DNA of 64,000 bases. It comes from Gracilaria domingensis. Taxonomy: Eukaryota; Rhodophyta; Florideophyceae; Gracilariales; Gracilariaceae. Position 1 is the first letter of the stretch. The number at the start of each line of letters is the position of its first letter. The stretch spans positions 1 to 64,000 of the forward strand of contig VCMS01000252.1 in NCBI GenBank assembly GCA_022539475.1. Reading direction: 5' to 3'. Shown piece by piece: positions 52,755 to 63,422 of the stretch. The position numbers were made by a program, and so were the translations under genes. The notes below the pieces were generated by a model that saw nothing but the letters and a program-made list of their open reading frames with translations, did no database searches and was not told where the DNA came from.

Positions 52755-55700
52755 TTACATTGCCGCCGGCTCCTGCGCGCGCGCGTGCGCTTCCTCACCT
52801 TTCTCCACGTCATCGCCGCCCCGCCCGCCACCACACAGTGCGCGCGCCGCGCGCGCCACCCCCCGCAGCGACCCCACCTCGTGCTGCGGCCCCGCCACCA
52901 GCAGCACCGCCGGGAACAGCGCCAGCGACCACCCCACGCTCAGCACCACCGTCGCGATCAGCAGCCCCGCAAACTTCACAAAGAACGTGATGATCGCCGC
53001 AAACAGCAGCAGCGACGCCGTCAGCGTCGACACGCACCCAAACCAGATCGACACCCCCAGCGTCAGCAGCGCGTACCGCGTGCGCTCAAAGCGCAGCGCG
53101 TGCGCGCACTCCACGTACGCCGTCGCAATGTGCGCCACCCCGTCAAAGCTGTACCCGATGCTGATCACCACCCCGATCGTCTCCGTCGTGCCCAGCTCCC
53201 ACCCCAGCGCGTAGATCACCCCCAGCAGCATGCCCACAATCCCGCCAATGCACCCCGTCGCCATCAGCGCAATCACCCAGTTCTGCGTGCACACCGCCAG
53301 CGCCACAAACGCCACCGCCAGCATGATGCCGATCCCGGTGAACATCGACCCCACCAGCGCCTCCTGGCTCCGCATCCACGACCACACGCTGATCCCCGCC
53401 GCCACGTCGCCCTCGAATCCGCCCGTTACGATTGCTGTGCGAGCCGTTGCGGGCGCCTGCTCGTTCACGCGCTGCGTTGCCGCGTTCCACTCGTCGTACA
53501 CCGGCCGCATCCACTTGGCCGTCAAAACGATTTGGCTGCGAGTCGCGAACCGAATCTCCGTAAACACAACTGCATCTTGCGCCTTGGACAGCGCGATCGC
53601 CTGCGTCTGCACGTATCGTTTGAACGGCTTGCTTCCATTTGCCAGTGTAAACTGCCCAAATTCGAGCACATCCTCCACCAGCTGCCGCTGCGTGTCAAAC
53701 GTCTTGAGGCCGTTTTCATCCCCGACGTGCTGCGTGCGCCATTGCTTGTAGTCCGCCACCCAGCAGTCCACCGCCTCCGCCTTTTGCGACGTCGACATCG
53801 ACGACGACGACGACGTCACGAGCTGCGTGTCATTGCCCAGTGCCTCGCATGCGTCCAGAATGTGCTGCTGCGCCTCCTTCTTGCGCAGGTCAAACGACTC
53901 GTCCAACACCGCGCGCCCCAGCGACTCGGGCCTGAACCGCGACGTGCCCGAGCGATCAATGCCGGCAATGCCCCACGTTAGCCGCGCCTGCAGCGTCGGC
54001 CTCGACTGCTCATCCGCAAAGTCGTTCGCGATCGTCATCTGCAGCACGCGCAGCGGGTGGTCGCTCGGCAGAAACTCCTCCGCCTCCTCAATCGGCTGCA
54101 GCTTGGTCGCGCCGTAAATGCCGAGCGCCGTCAACACCAGCGCCACAACCACCAGGCCGTAGCGGAAACGGTTGATGGCTTTGGTCCACGGCCCGCCGAA
54201 AAAGCGCTCCAGAAAGCTGTAGTGCAGCCCGGCCCGGTCGTTTCTCTTCTGCCATTGCCCGGGCAGGCACTTGAAGTAGAACGGCATGCTGCTGCGCTCG
54301 CTGTCCGACTTCTTCACGCACGGCACGCACCCCCGCTGCGACCAGAACCGGTGCCACAGAATCACTGCCGATGGGTACGCCGTGATCACCAGCGCAAACT
54401 GAGCCAGCACCAGCAGCCCCGCCCACACGCCCAGCGTGCTGATGGGCATGATGGGCGAGGTGGCCGTCACGAAGAACGCCGCCGCCGTCGTCACCGACGT
54501 CACTGTCATCGCCTTCACCGCGCGTCGGTACGTCCAGTCCATCCTTGTCACAACGTCCGCCTCCGCGCCCAGGTCCACCCGCGACTGTTTCCATGCGTCT
54601 GTGAACACGAACACGTCATCGGCGCCAATGCCCAGCAGCAGAAAGATGGAAAGGATCTGCAGCGGCGCAAAATACTTTTGCTGAAACACAAACCGGTAGA
54701 TCACGTATGCGAGCGGGAACGAGAAAAACACCTGGCCCATGGCTGCCACCGCCAGAAAGCCGCTGCCAGTGTGGAACCAGATAATGAGAAACACAAGCGC
54801 GATGGCAACCACGCAAAACGACAGATCCCTCAGTGCAATGCCGGAGAAGGCGGCGTTCCCCAGCTTTGTGCTCGTCAGAGTCACATCGGTCTGTGGCGTG
54901 GATAGCGCTTCTATCTGCTCAGCTCGGTCAAGTCCCCACTGTATGTATTGGTTTTCTTGCTCTGCGCGCCTGTCCTCAATGGACGAATAGTTGCGAAACG
55001 GGCCTCCAACGCGCAGAATACTGCGCATGAGCCAGGTAGAGTTGGTTCGCATCAAAATGTCCTCGCCCACCAGCTCGCTATACTGCGGATTCACGACCAC
55101 GTTGCCCCCGCTGTCCGTCTCCAGCAACGAGTTTAAAAACAACGCAAACTGTTCCTCTGACGGTGGTTGGTCCGAGTTCCTTCTTCCACAAAAACGGTCC
55201 CCTTCCCATTCGCCGTAAAGAAACGGACTGTTTAAGAGCGATAACGGCGGGGTGCAGACAAGCTGCCTGTCTCCGCAATCCATCTCGGCTTCATCAAAAA
55301 GGCAGTACGAGGGATACTCGGCGTCGTTCAGAATCTCGTCCTCAACCTGCTTCAGCGCGGCCAGGTTCTCGCGAGTCAACACGTTCGTGGCACTTCGCTT
55401 CTCCTCCGCGTCGGACGGTAACTGAAACGCTGGCGGCAGCTTGCCGCGAAACAAAATACTGAGGTCAAAGTTCAGTCGGCGGGTCTCCCTCTCAACAACT
55501 GACTGCGAAGAGTTGAATACATACTCTTCACGGGCGGCTTGTCGCGCGTCGTGATGGCGGGTGATTTGGTCGTTGCGAATGAAAAAGTCTGCTCCGTCGG
55601 GGTCGTCAAACGCAAACTGACGCGAGAATGCAATGATGGCAATAGAGAGTATCGGAACCGCATACGCAATCAGGCAAGTCTTCTTGGTGTGGTTGACTGA

Positions 55701-55757
55701 CAAGAGCGCCCACCAAACAGGCTTGCGGTCTGGGTTCGAGCCGACATTAGTTGCCAT
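52755..55757 (-). CDS. Dispatched/Patched-like RND permease with sterol-sensing domain
   Basis: About 1000 residues in one exon. ATG at 55757 (MATNVG) is preferred; an in-frame ATG lies at 55775. Membrane segment 1 is at about 33-50, followed by an extracellular loop with several Cys. A five-helix sterol-sensing block (about 312-480) contains GIGADDVFVFTDAW, the Asp-rich motif typical of Dispatched. The second half repeats the layout: a helix at about 550, a loop, then helices with GIGIMLAVAFVALAV and GYSFDGVAHIATAY. The RND fold and paired GxxxD motifs suggest proton- or sodium-driven export of a lipid or lipid-modified substrate. The substrate is unknown outside animals. A decayed paralogue lies downstream in the same orientation. 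Confidence 0.9.
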   Translation of the reverse strand: MATNVGSNPDRKPVWWALLSVNHTKKTCLIAYAVPILSIAIIAFSRQFAFDDPDGADFFIRNDQITRHHDARQAAREEYVFNSSQSVVERETRRLNFDLSILFRGKLPPAFQLPSDAEEKRSATNVLTRENLAALKQVEDEILNDAEYPSYCLFDEAEMDCGDRQLVCTPPLSLLNSPFLYGEWEGDRFCGRRNSDQPPSEEQFALFLNSLLETDSGGNVVVNPQYSELVGEDILMRTNSTWLMRSILRVGGPFRNYSSIEDRRAEQENQYIQWGLDRAEQIEALSTPQTDVTLTSTKLGNAAFSGIALRDLSFCVVAIALVFLIIWFHTGSGFLAVAAMGQVFFSFPLAYVIYRFVFQQKYFAPLQILSIFLLLGIGADDVFVFTDAWKQSRVDLGAEADVVTRMDWTYRRAVKAMTVTSVTTAAAFFVTATSPIMPISTLGVWAGLLVLAQFALVITAYPSAVILWHRFWSQRGCVPCVKKSDSERSSMPFYFKCLPGQWQKRNDRAGLHYSFLERFFGGPWTKAINRFRYGLVVVALVLTALGIYGATKLQPIEEAEEFLPSDHPLRVLQMTIANDFADEQSRPTLQARLTWGIAGIDRSGTSRFRPESLGRAVLDESFDLRKKEAQQHILDACEALGNDTQLVTSSSSSMSTSQKAEAVDCWVADYKQWRTQHVGDENGLKTFDTQRQLVEDVLEFGQFTLANGSKPFKRYVQTQAIALSKAQDAVVFTEIRFATRSQIVLTAKWMRPVYDEWNAATQRVNEQAPATARTAIVTGGFEGDVAAGISVWSWMRSQEALVGSMFTGIGIMLAVAFVALAVCTQNWVIALMATGCIGGIVGMLLGVIYALGWELGTTETIGVVISIGYSFDGVAHIATAYVECAHALRFERTRYALLTLGVSIWFGCVSTLTASLLLFAAIITFFVKFAGLLIATVVLSVGWSLALFPAVLLVAGPQHEVGSLRGVARAARALCGGGRGGDDVEKGEEAHARAQEPAAM

Positions 55758-55775
55758 GCTAGTCGCTCGTATCAC

Positions 55776-56639
55776 ATTCTGAAAGAGCGGCCAACAGGTT
55801 CAAAAAGCACGAGTCGGTTAAGAGCACGAAACCAAGCACATGAGGAGGACTGGCGCAGAAACCACTCGCGTTAGGAGCAACGGAAGGACCTGAATATGTA
55901 GATGGCGAATCGGCAAACAACGCAGGTCCCTTCGCGACTGTCGAAAGCGGGGCCGCGCGAGCTGGCGCTAACTCGGTGGTACAGCAGCCGCACATTGCGC
56001 GGACAAATGCATCATCGCATGACGAATGGCTCACCTCCATTCTGAAATCCAGAACCAATTTCGAACGCACCCCCCAAAAAAGGTCTCGAAGCCATGGGAA
56101 GGGGACGGCGATCAGTCGTACCCGCTCGAGACTCATGACGAAGAACCCTAAAGCTCTCGTTCATTCGTTTTTCCTGCGAAACCTTACGGCTACACAACCT
56201 TTACCATGACGGCAGAAGCAGCGCAGGTCTGTGCTCTCAGCGCACAAGATAACGGCTAATACAACATACAAGATGTGCAAGACAAACTCCGCGCGTCTTG
56301 AACACGAGGTCATGCCCCCTTGGTGCCGACGATAGGTGCTGCGCGTACTCACCGCATGCAAATGTAGCGTCATCAACCCTATCCATCTACGCGCGCTGCG
56401 GCACTATCCAGCAATCGTAGCGCTGCTGCTTTGGTCGCAGGTATAAAGGAACCCGCCCCCCCTCCTTTGATTCCCGGCACATGTTTGGCGTTTGTGCCGA
56501 GAGACAATCACTTTCAGGCGCATGCCCCTTTGGTCGCACTGTAGCCCTATACTGTACAAGGGTAGCCTTCTATCTCCCACGCAAAGTTGGATATATAACG
56601 CCAACTGACGCGACTGTTCTAGCTACAGTAGTCGCGTTC
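55776..56639. other. Intergenic; no gene recognised
   Basis: Separates the permease gene from its decayed copy. It probably holds the permease promoter. Short ORFs on both strands resemble nothing I know. Confidence 0.5.
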
Positions 56640-59480
56640 CGCGCATTTCGTTTGCCAATGTTGAGTGCTGCGGGCGCTCTTGTTCGGTACCGTCGGTGCA
56701 TTCTTCATTCAAAGAAGCGTTCTTGTTACCTTTGCGATTCCCAACCGTCGTGTTTCCAATCTCTATCAGCGATCCATGAGTTCCAGTAGGACCAATGATC
56801 ATTAGAATCGCAGCAAAGAATACGAGCGACCATAACAGACCAAGCGGTGCTGTGGCGGTAAGGAAACCTGCAAACTTCATGAACAAGGTAATGATTGCCG
56901 TATAAAGCCAAAGAGTCGCAGCCAACGTCGTCAAACATCCGAACCATATTGAGACCACGAGTGTGAACAGCGCGTATCGAGTACGTTTTAGACGTGATTC
57001 TTCCTTTGATTCGACGTAAGGCGTAGCGATATGAGCAACACCATCAAAGCTTGTACCCGATACTAATGACTACTGATATTGTTTCTGTGACGCCCTGCTC
57101 CCATCCCATTATATGTATCAACCCAAGCAGCACGCATACGATTCCACCAATGCAGATCGTGGCGATCACAGAAACAATCCAGTTCATCGTTGACAAGGTC
57201 AGCGTCAACATCGCAACCGCGAGCATAATTCCAACGCCGACACACATGTCGCGCACGAGCGTATGTTGACTCACAACCCACAGCCAGGGGTTTGCGCCTT
57301 CGGGAGTAGCGCTGATCCCACCCCCATCAACAAAAGCTCTAGATTGATATCGTACGCAATATCAACCCATTCATCGTACACAAGATCCACATCCCTTCCT
57401 GTTATGTTCAGCGAATGAGGGGTTGTGAACCCAAGTTCAGTAAACACAACCCGACTGCGATTTTGGTCAAATCCGATTTGCAGCCAATCAAGGTATCGAA
57501 GAAACGGTTTCTGGCCATTACTGTGTGTAAAGTTGGCAAACTCAAGTAGTTCTTAGACTTGTTCCCAATGTGATTTAAACGTCTCAAACTCTTTCTTTCT
57601 TTGTACATTGCGACGTCAAAGCTGATAATCTCTAATCCGACAAGCTACTGGATTCCCAGTTGGGGGATTAGAGAAAATCAATGTGGGTCAGTTAGCTACG
57701 CTGCTGCAAGCATCCAGTAGAAGGCTACCCTTGTAGTTAGATACGTGCGATTGTGCCTTTTTTCCACCTCAATTCAAAATCAAGGTCCTGAATCACTGCT
57801 CCAACTGCTTCTGGTTCGAATTTGGAGGTTCCGCTGGTATCAACATCTAGAATGCCCCACACTATCCTGACTTGCCACCTCGATTCAGTTGAATGTAATC
57901 GTGAATATTATTCACGTGTGAAACCTGAAAGCTGTAATGTCATTTCCAATGGCCCTTGTCGTCATTGAAATTGGGTTATTATCGGGAAGAATTGCTTCAG
58001 ACTGCTGAATAGATTCAAGTTTTGTTGCAAAGAATATACCAACCGAAATGAAGGAGAACAAAAGAACCAAAATGAATCAAAACTTGCGGATTGCTGTGAA
58101 TCACACCCATGGCCCTCTGAAGAACCTCTCTACAAAGCGATGCTGGGGTTCTGCTTCACTTCGCCTTCCTCAATAGCTGTTTCGGAATCTTTGCAAGTGG
58201 TGTTTGATTGCTTAGTTAAGCACTTAACAGCTTTGTATTACTACTCAGTCACGGAGAGCATGGAATACAACCCCTTGTACGTCAGAGCCGATGCCAATGA
58301 TCAAAGCACATGGATACGCAGTTATGACCAGCAAAAACTGAGTGAGGACAAAAGATCCGGCCCATATTACTAAAGAGCTCATGGGCATAATCGGCGAGGT
58401 TGCAGCGACGAAAAATGCGGCCGCAAGTTTGATTGAAGTCACCCTCATTGCCCTTACGGCTCTTTTGTACGTCCAGCTTAACCGAATGATATCATCATAA
58501 TCAGAGCCGAGCATAATCGTGGACTGCTTCTATGCATCCATGAATACGAAGATATCGTCAGCACTAATTCCAACAATAAGAAATATCGAAAGTATCTGCA
58601 GAGAACTGAAATATGGGTGTTCACACGTAACGATATAACAAGTATGATACAGTATGCCAAATGGAAAGACATGAAAATCTGTCCCATGGCGGCAGCCGCC
58701 AGGAAAGCGGTTCCCCTGTGGCTCCATATCAAGAGAAATACAAAGCTAATCGCAACGATGCATAATCAAAGATCGCGTAAAGCTGTATCAGTAAACGTCG
58801 AGTTGTGTACGTAACACTTATAAACGAAAAGTCCGTTCTGTTTGTAGTCAGCTTAGCTAGTCCAGGGTTGGAACCCTCCACGCAGTCTAAGTATCGGGCC
58901 CCCTGCCCGATTTCGCGGTCCTCAACTTGATGTGAAATTTGTGAATGGGACTCCAATGCCGAAAAGTTCTCACCAACCAAGTTGACGTATTGCTTGGGAA
59001 GAACTCTTTTCCCATGAATCTTGAGTATCTAGGATGAGTGACAGTGTTTCCCTCAGAACTAGTAGATAGAAGCGAGTCGATAGAGTTTCTGAACGCCCTA
59101 AGTAAAGGGAGCTTGTTTCCCGCCCTCCTATCGCAGAGTGTTCCGTTTTGCCAAAAACCGCAAGGATGCCAGCTGTTTAACAGGTATTTCGGGAAACTGC
59201 ACGCTCTCACCGTCTCATCACAATCACGCGCAGTTTCGTCGAACAGGCAGAACTGTTGATACTTGGAGCTGTTCAGGACCAAATCGTCTACATTCTTCAG
59301 AAGAGCAAGATTTCTGCGAGAAAATACACTGCGAGTTCGACGTTTTTGTTCGTCCGTCACAGGTAAGTTACCTTCAAGTCCAATGATTTGCCTCGGAGCA
59401 CCACTTGCACTTTTTGTTGGACATACCCCTTCCCTACAACGTTCTGCTCTTTTCTGCTGAAGAAACGTATTGTTGGTCGC
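56640..59480 (-). pseudogene. Decayed tandem paralogue of the Dispatched-like permease
   Basis: Fragments in several frames follow the intact gene in order. 59360-58887 has RRNLALLKNVDDLVLN and CLFDETARDCDE. 58732-58478 has FLAAAAMGQIFMSFHLAY. 58514-58245 has WTYKRAVRAMRVTS and ATSPIMPMSSLVIWAG. 57274-57044 has GVGIMLAVAMLTLTL and VVISIGYKL. 56958-56623 has SIWFGCLTTLAATLWLYTAI. Frames change many times and stops are frequent, so it is dead. Its base composition is visibly more AT-rich than the intact gene, as expected of a long-neutral copy. Confidence 0.88.
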
Positions 59481-60877
59481 TATTACAATAGAAAGCGTAG
59501 AGTTAGGTCTAATTAGAAACTATAGAGCTAGAGAAACGCTCCGTGGTTTAATTAGAACTGGCTTGGCCTGAGCGGCAGCCTGAGACTACCATAAAGGCAC
59601 CTGATCGCGGAGATTCGCGATCACGAGGGGGGAGAGGAGGAGAGATCCCGCTGACACTCTCTTCTTTGGTGCCGTATCGGTGTTCTAGGGCTTGATTTGC
59701 CACAGTCGCAATAGACCAGGAGTCTTGAATGATGTTGAGCTTTATCTGTTACGTTGCCGGCTCAGAACACTATCAAGACGCCCTATTTTGCCTCAACTGA
59801 GCGAACGTCGAGTTCTGTCTGTTAGTGATATTGTTTCCAAGTGGCCTGCAAAGTGTTGGCCTTTCTGGTGAGGGAGCGCTTTTTTGACGATCGCTCTGCA
59901 TTCAGTTCTCGTTAAGCTAGCGTCCATAAAAGTAAGAAAGAGAGCACGTGGATGCTTGAGGGCACTTGACGGACTTGGTGCCCGACAATTTTTGGGTCAG
60001 GGTCTTCTTCTTCTTCTTCTTCATTATGAGCGTGATACGCATATTCTCTCTCTCTCATTTATAGAAACGGTAGAGCTCATTTCCGCTCCTACGCGTGGAT
60101 TTGCCCAAGACCCAACGACCTATTATACCTCTACATCGCAACCACTGACCACAACGAAGTAGCCGTACTACACTTACTGGACTACGAAGAGAAATATTAG
60201 ATATCTTAGGTGTTTCCGGAAGATACGCATATTGCTCGTATCGCCCGGGGTTTTGCTAGAGACCCCCCCAGCACCTACAATTTTGAAATGATTATCATAC
60301 TTGCGACGACAAGAACCATATAAGGTTGGCTGTGGCTCCAGCGAATCTTTCACTTTTAGTACAAGAATTGAGCTTTTATGCAGTTTCAACTTAACTGAAG
60401 CACACAATGCAACACGCGCTGATGCTCAGCGTGCGTTCCAGTTTAAACGTTCCGCAATCTACGTGTAGAGGCATTGCTTGCGCCATGTGATACAATATTA
60501 CATGATGTTTCTGCGTGTGATACACACGACTCGAATAAAGCCACGTCATGTTGTTGACGGCGCCTCTTTGGCGCGCTTAATCCGTAGTTTTGCCGTTACT
60601 ACCAAAGTCTAAGGATTACCTTACTCACAAAGGGTACTCACCAAGGGAATCATTTAATGAACGCCATTGCCCACAGTGCTGAAAGAAATGAAAGAGACTA
60701 CTCCATTTTGAGTCCAGGTCTTACAGATTTTCTCATTGCATATTCTGCGTGTCATAGCAGATAAGAGTTCTTTCCAGAGTGTACGTGACTAACAGGAGTC
60801 CGACCAGTGATATAAATCCATACTTTTAAGGGATCTGGACGTTCGATTTCCGATCGACCAGACAAAGTATGAACCAT
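59481..60877. other. Intergenic; no gene recognised
   Basis: Only simple repeats stand out: (TTC)n at about 60006-60025 and (TC)n near 60047-60056. A small GC-rich inverted repeat TGATCGCGGAGATTCGCGATCA lies near 59602. Confidence 0.5.
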
Positions 60878-61471
60878 TTATGGACCGAACGTACGACCAA
60901 TGACTTCTACGGTTTCACTCTGCTCCCAAGTGAACATCCTGGCCTTTTCCGCCTTCCGTTTTTCTCCCAGATGAAGCATTTTAACGTGGTATGGAACAAG
61001 TTTCACGACACGAAAGGTATCGGGCACTAATGATAACATATTTCGATCACACTCCTCATCATTCGTGGAGCCCATGATGTCAGCAGAAAGCAAAAACCGC
61101 TTCTTCTCTAGTTCTGTGTAGGTTTCCCAGATCTCCTTCATCATTTCTGCACTTGTGTCTACTTCAGCTTTCGCCAGAATTCTAAATTGTACACGAGATG
61201 CTTCAAAGTACCAACAAAGTTCTGCGTCTTCATATTGCTCACTTGATATATCATCGAGTTTCAGGGATCCTTCATGAGTTCCAAAACACAGTCCACTCCT
61301 GCCAACTTTTCGAATAATGACAGTACGGCAAGCTGGGAGCCCTCTAAATTTGCCACTCTGCGCACCGGATATGGTCGCTAACTGAGACGGGCAATCCTCG
61401 CCGAGCCCACCAGCTAGCGCAAGTGATTCCGTCAACGATTGTAGCCAAGAATCATCGGGATGTGGCATCAT
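60878..61471 (-). CDS. FMN-binding pyridoxamine 5'-phosphate oxidase-like protein (Alr4036 type)
   Basis: A single exon of 197 residues, the usual size for the family. FRGLPACRTVIIRKVG, AELCWYFEASRVQFRI and a C-terminal KLVPYHVKMLHLGEK followed by W-E are the signature order of the Alr4036-type flavin-binding family, relatives of PNP oxidase. Plants and cyanobacteria carry such proteins; activity is generally untested. The usual ARAQF-type catalytic loop is shortened to YTELEKKRF. It probably has no organelle leader. Confidence 0.75.
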   Translation of the reverse strand: MMPHPDDSWLQSLTESLALAGGLGEDCPSQLATISGAQSGKFRGLPACRTVIIRKVGRSGLCFGTHEGSLKLDDISSEQYEDAELCWYFEASRVQFRILAKAEVDTSAEMMKEIWETYTELEKKRFLLSADIMGSTNDEECDRNMLSLVPDTFRVVKLVPYHVKMLHLGEKRKAEKARMFTWEQSETVEVIGRTFGP

Positions 61472-62744
61472 GTTTCAAGAATACTTCCAAACCAGTGATT
61501 TCAAAAGTAACACCTATATGGTCCTCCCAGCGATAACCAAGGGTAACGCAAACCGCCACGACGGGGATCTGGAAAAGATGGTATGGTCGTGAAACAGTGG
61601 ATCAACCACCGTTCCATCTCTCCAACCGGAGACGAAATTTTCGCAGTCCCCGAAGTATCAAATCTACTTCGCTCGTATAGATGATCTAACTGTGGATACC
61701 CTGGGGTACTTCACATATGCCTCGAGATTGAAACCAGGCAATCAACGACAAGAATACAGAGAGCTACCCCTGTATGCAAAATATCAAGATTCTTATCCCT
61801 TCTCACATACATGGAAGAGATCTCTTGCATGTAGGGTTTTTCTGGAATAGTGTACATGGAAGAGTTCTTCCAGTCTTCCATTTAAAAATTTCTCAAAGAA
61901 GTAAGTAAATTTAAAGCTTTCTGGCTCATTCCAAGAGACAACCTGGTTGCAATCTTCAATGCAGTTGTCTTCGCGTTATGTAGCAAATTCACTGCCTTTT
62001 AACCCTTTCGACACTAAAAGTTCGTATGTCTAGTATAGTAGACATAAGTGTAAGCCAATGAGCTTGCAAAGACGGGTTGAAAGCCATTAAAATTAGCCAG
62101 TAGTTATTGATTGATTTTTTTCTTGTGCATATTGATTTCTGTAAATGACGCTTATTGGCTAGCTATTTTGCAGAGTTTTTGAAGAGCCAATGGTAGCGCA
62201 CAGCGTACGTAGTTACGTAAAGCATGCATAATATATGCTTACGTCTAGTATACTGGGGTCTACCAGAAAAAGACATTCCGAGAAAGCGACAAAGAGACTC
62301 CCTGGAGGCACCCTGAGCACTTGCAAAGAGCGTACACCTGAGACAGCAAGATGGTTCCAAAAGGACTGACCATCATGCAGTTGCACTGCACAAGCATTTC
62401 GGTCAGCAAGCTTCATGCTGTTTGCATGCCGCCTTTGTTCCAACCGGAACCACCTCGCCACAACTTAGTGCTACACAGTGTTTCTAACCCCAACGTCGTT
62501 TCACCGACTTGCCTACCTTCGTAACAACTTAAAGCACCTGCGTGAGGCCACAATAAACGCCTCTCAGTCAGCCGCAAAACCCAATCCCCACTCCCGCCGC
62601 GGGTGTCTAAATTACTAAACAGAAGATGTTGACTTCCTCTTGGATGAAGTGGCGCATATTGAACCGCATACAACAGAACACTGGGAGCTCGTTCGTGACG
62701 ATTTCAATCATTGAGCGGAACGGCAAGACCGACTAACAAGGAGT
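61472..62744. other. Intergenic, AT-rich; no gene recognised
   Basis: TCTAGTATAGTAGACATA near 62032 and CTAGTATACT near 62246 are loosely similar. Small ORFs (62213-62461, 62413-62673, minus) are unrecognised and may be parts of the Harbinger-type transposon to the right. Confidence 0.45.
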
Positions 62745-63422
62745 ATGGAAAGTCTGAAGGACAAGTTGGACAAGCTGGCCTACGATCATAAGAAAACTGG
62801 AGACACTACAATTTACTCTCAAGTCCAAAGGGCTAGAATCATTTACCGTGATATTCAATCCAAAGCCTTATCAAAGGCTTTGGAAAATGCCGATGGCAAC
62901 ATCAATCCAACCGAAGAAGACCATGAACGGGCAAAAGCGCGGGGTAAGGTAATCGGAGTACGCCGCAGTCGAGAAGAGACCACAAGCGAGGACGAAAAGC
63001 AACCAAGCACCAACAGGAATGACAACAAGCACACTCCTACGGCTTCTGCGAGAAAGAAGCCAAGACTTCTACTTGATCTGCCACTGGAACGACGGCTGCA
63101 GGTAGATGTAATTCGCCAGATGGAAACAATCACCAGTGTTACATCAGTTGCTGAAGTTGTGAAGAAATGTTTGGTGGACAAGGTAGACACAGGCTAACTT
63201 CGTCAAGGGATACGAGACGAGCTGCAGTCGTTCCAGAGAACACAGACAGGTGCTGTATTTGCATCACCGCCTATCACGCCAGTTACAAGCATCATACCTT
63301 TGAGAACGACTCCGATACGCCGAACAGTACAACCCGAGGAGCCAAACCCATTTGCAGCTTTCACACAACGGTCGTTCTCTAATACATCTGGTACACAGAC
63401 CGGATTTGATTATGACCTATAG
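62745..63422 (+). pseudogene. Harbinger-associated accessory ORF, one in-frame TAA
   Basis: From ATG 62745 the frame is open to TAG at 63420, apart from TAA at 63195-63197. It encodes about 225 residues, basic and helical, with MESLKDKLDKLAYDHKKTG and later LLLDLPLERRLQVDVIRQME. I recognise no Myb/SANT domain by eye. Its 3' end overlaps the transposase ORF on the other strand, which suggests both belong to one transposon. Confidence 0.5.

Noticed and set aside
57408-59360. Small ORFs at 56-59 kb as separate genes
   Set aside because: Their order and wording match successive parts of the neighbouring Dispatched-like gene, so they are pieces of one pseudogene.
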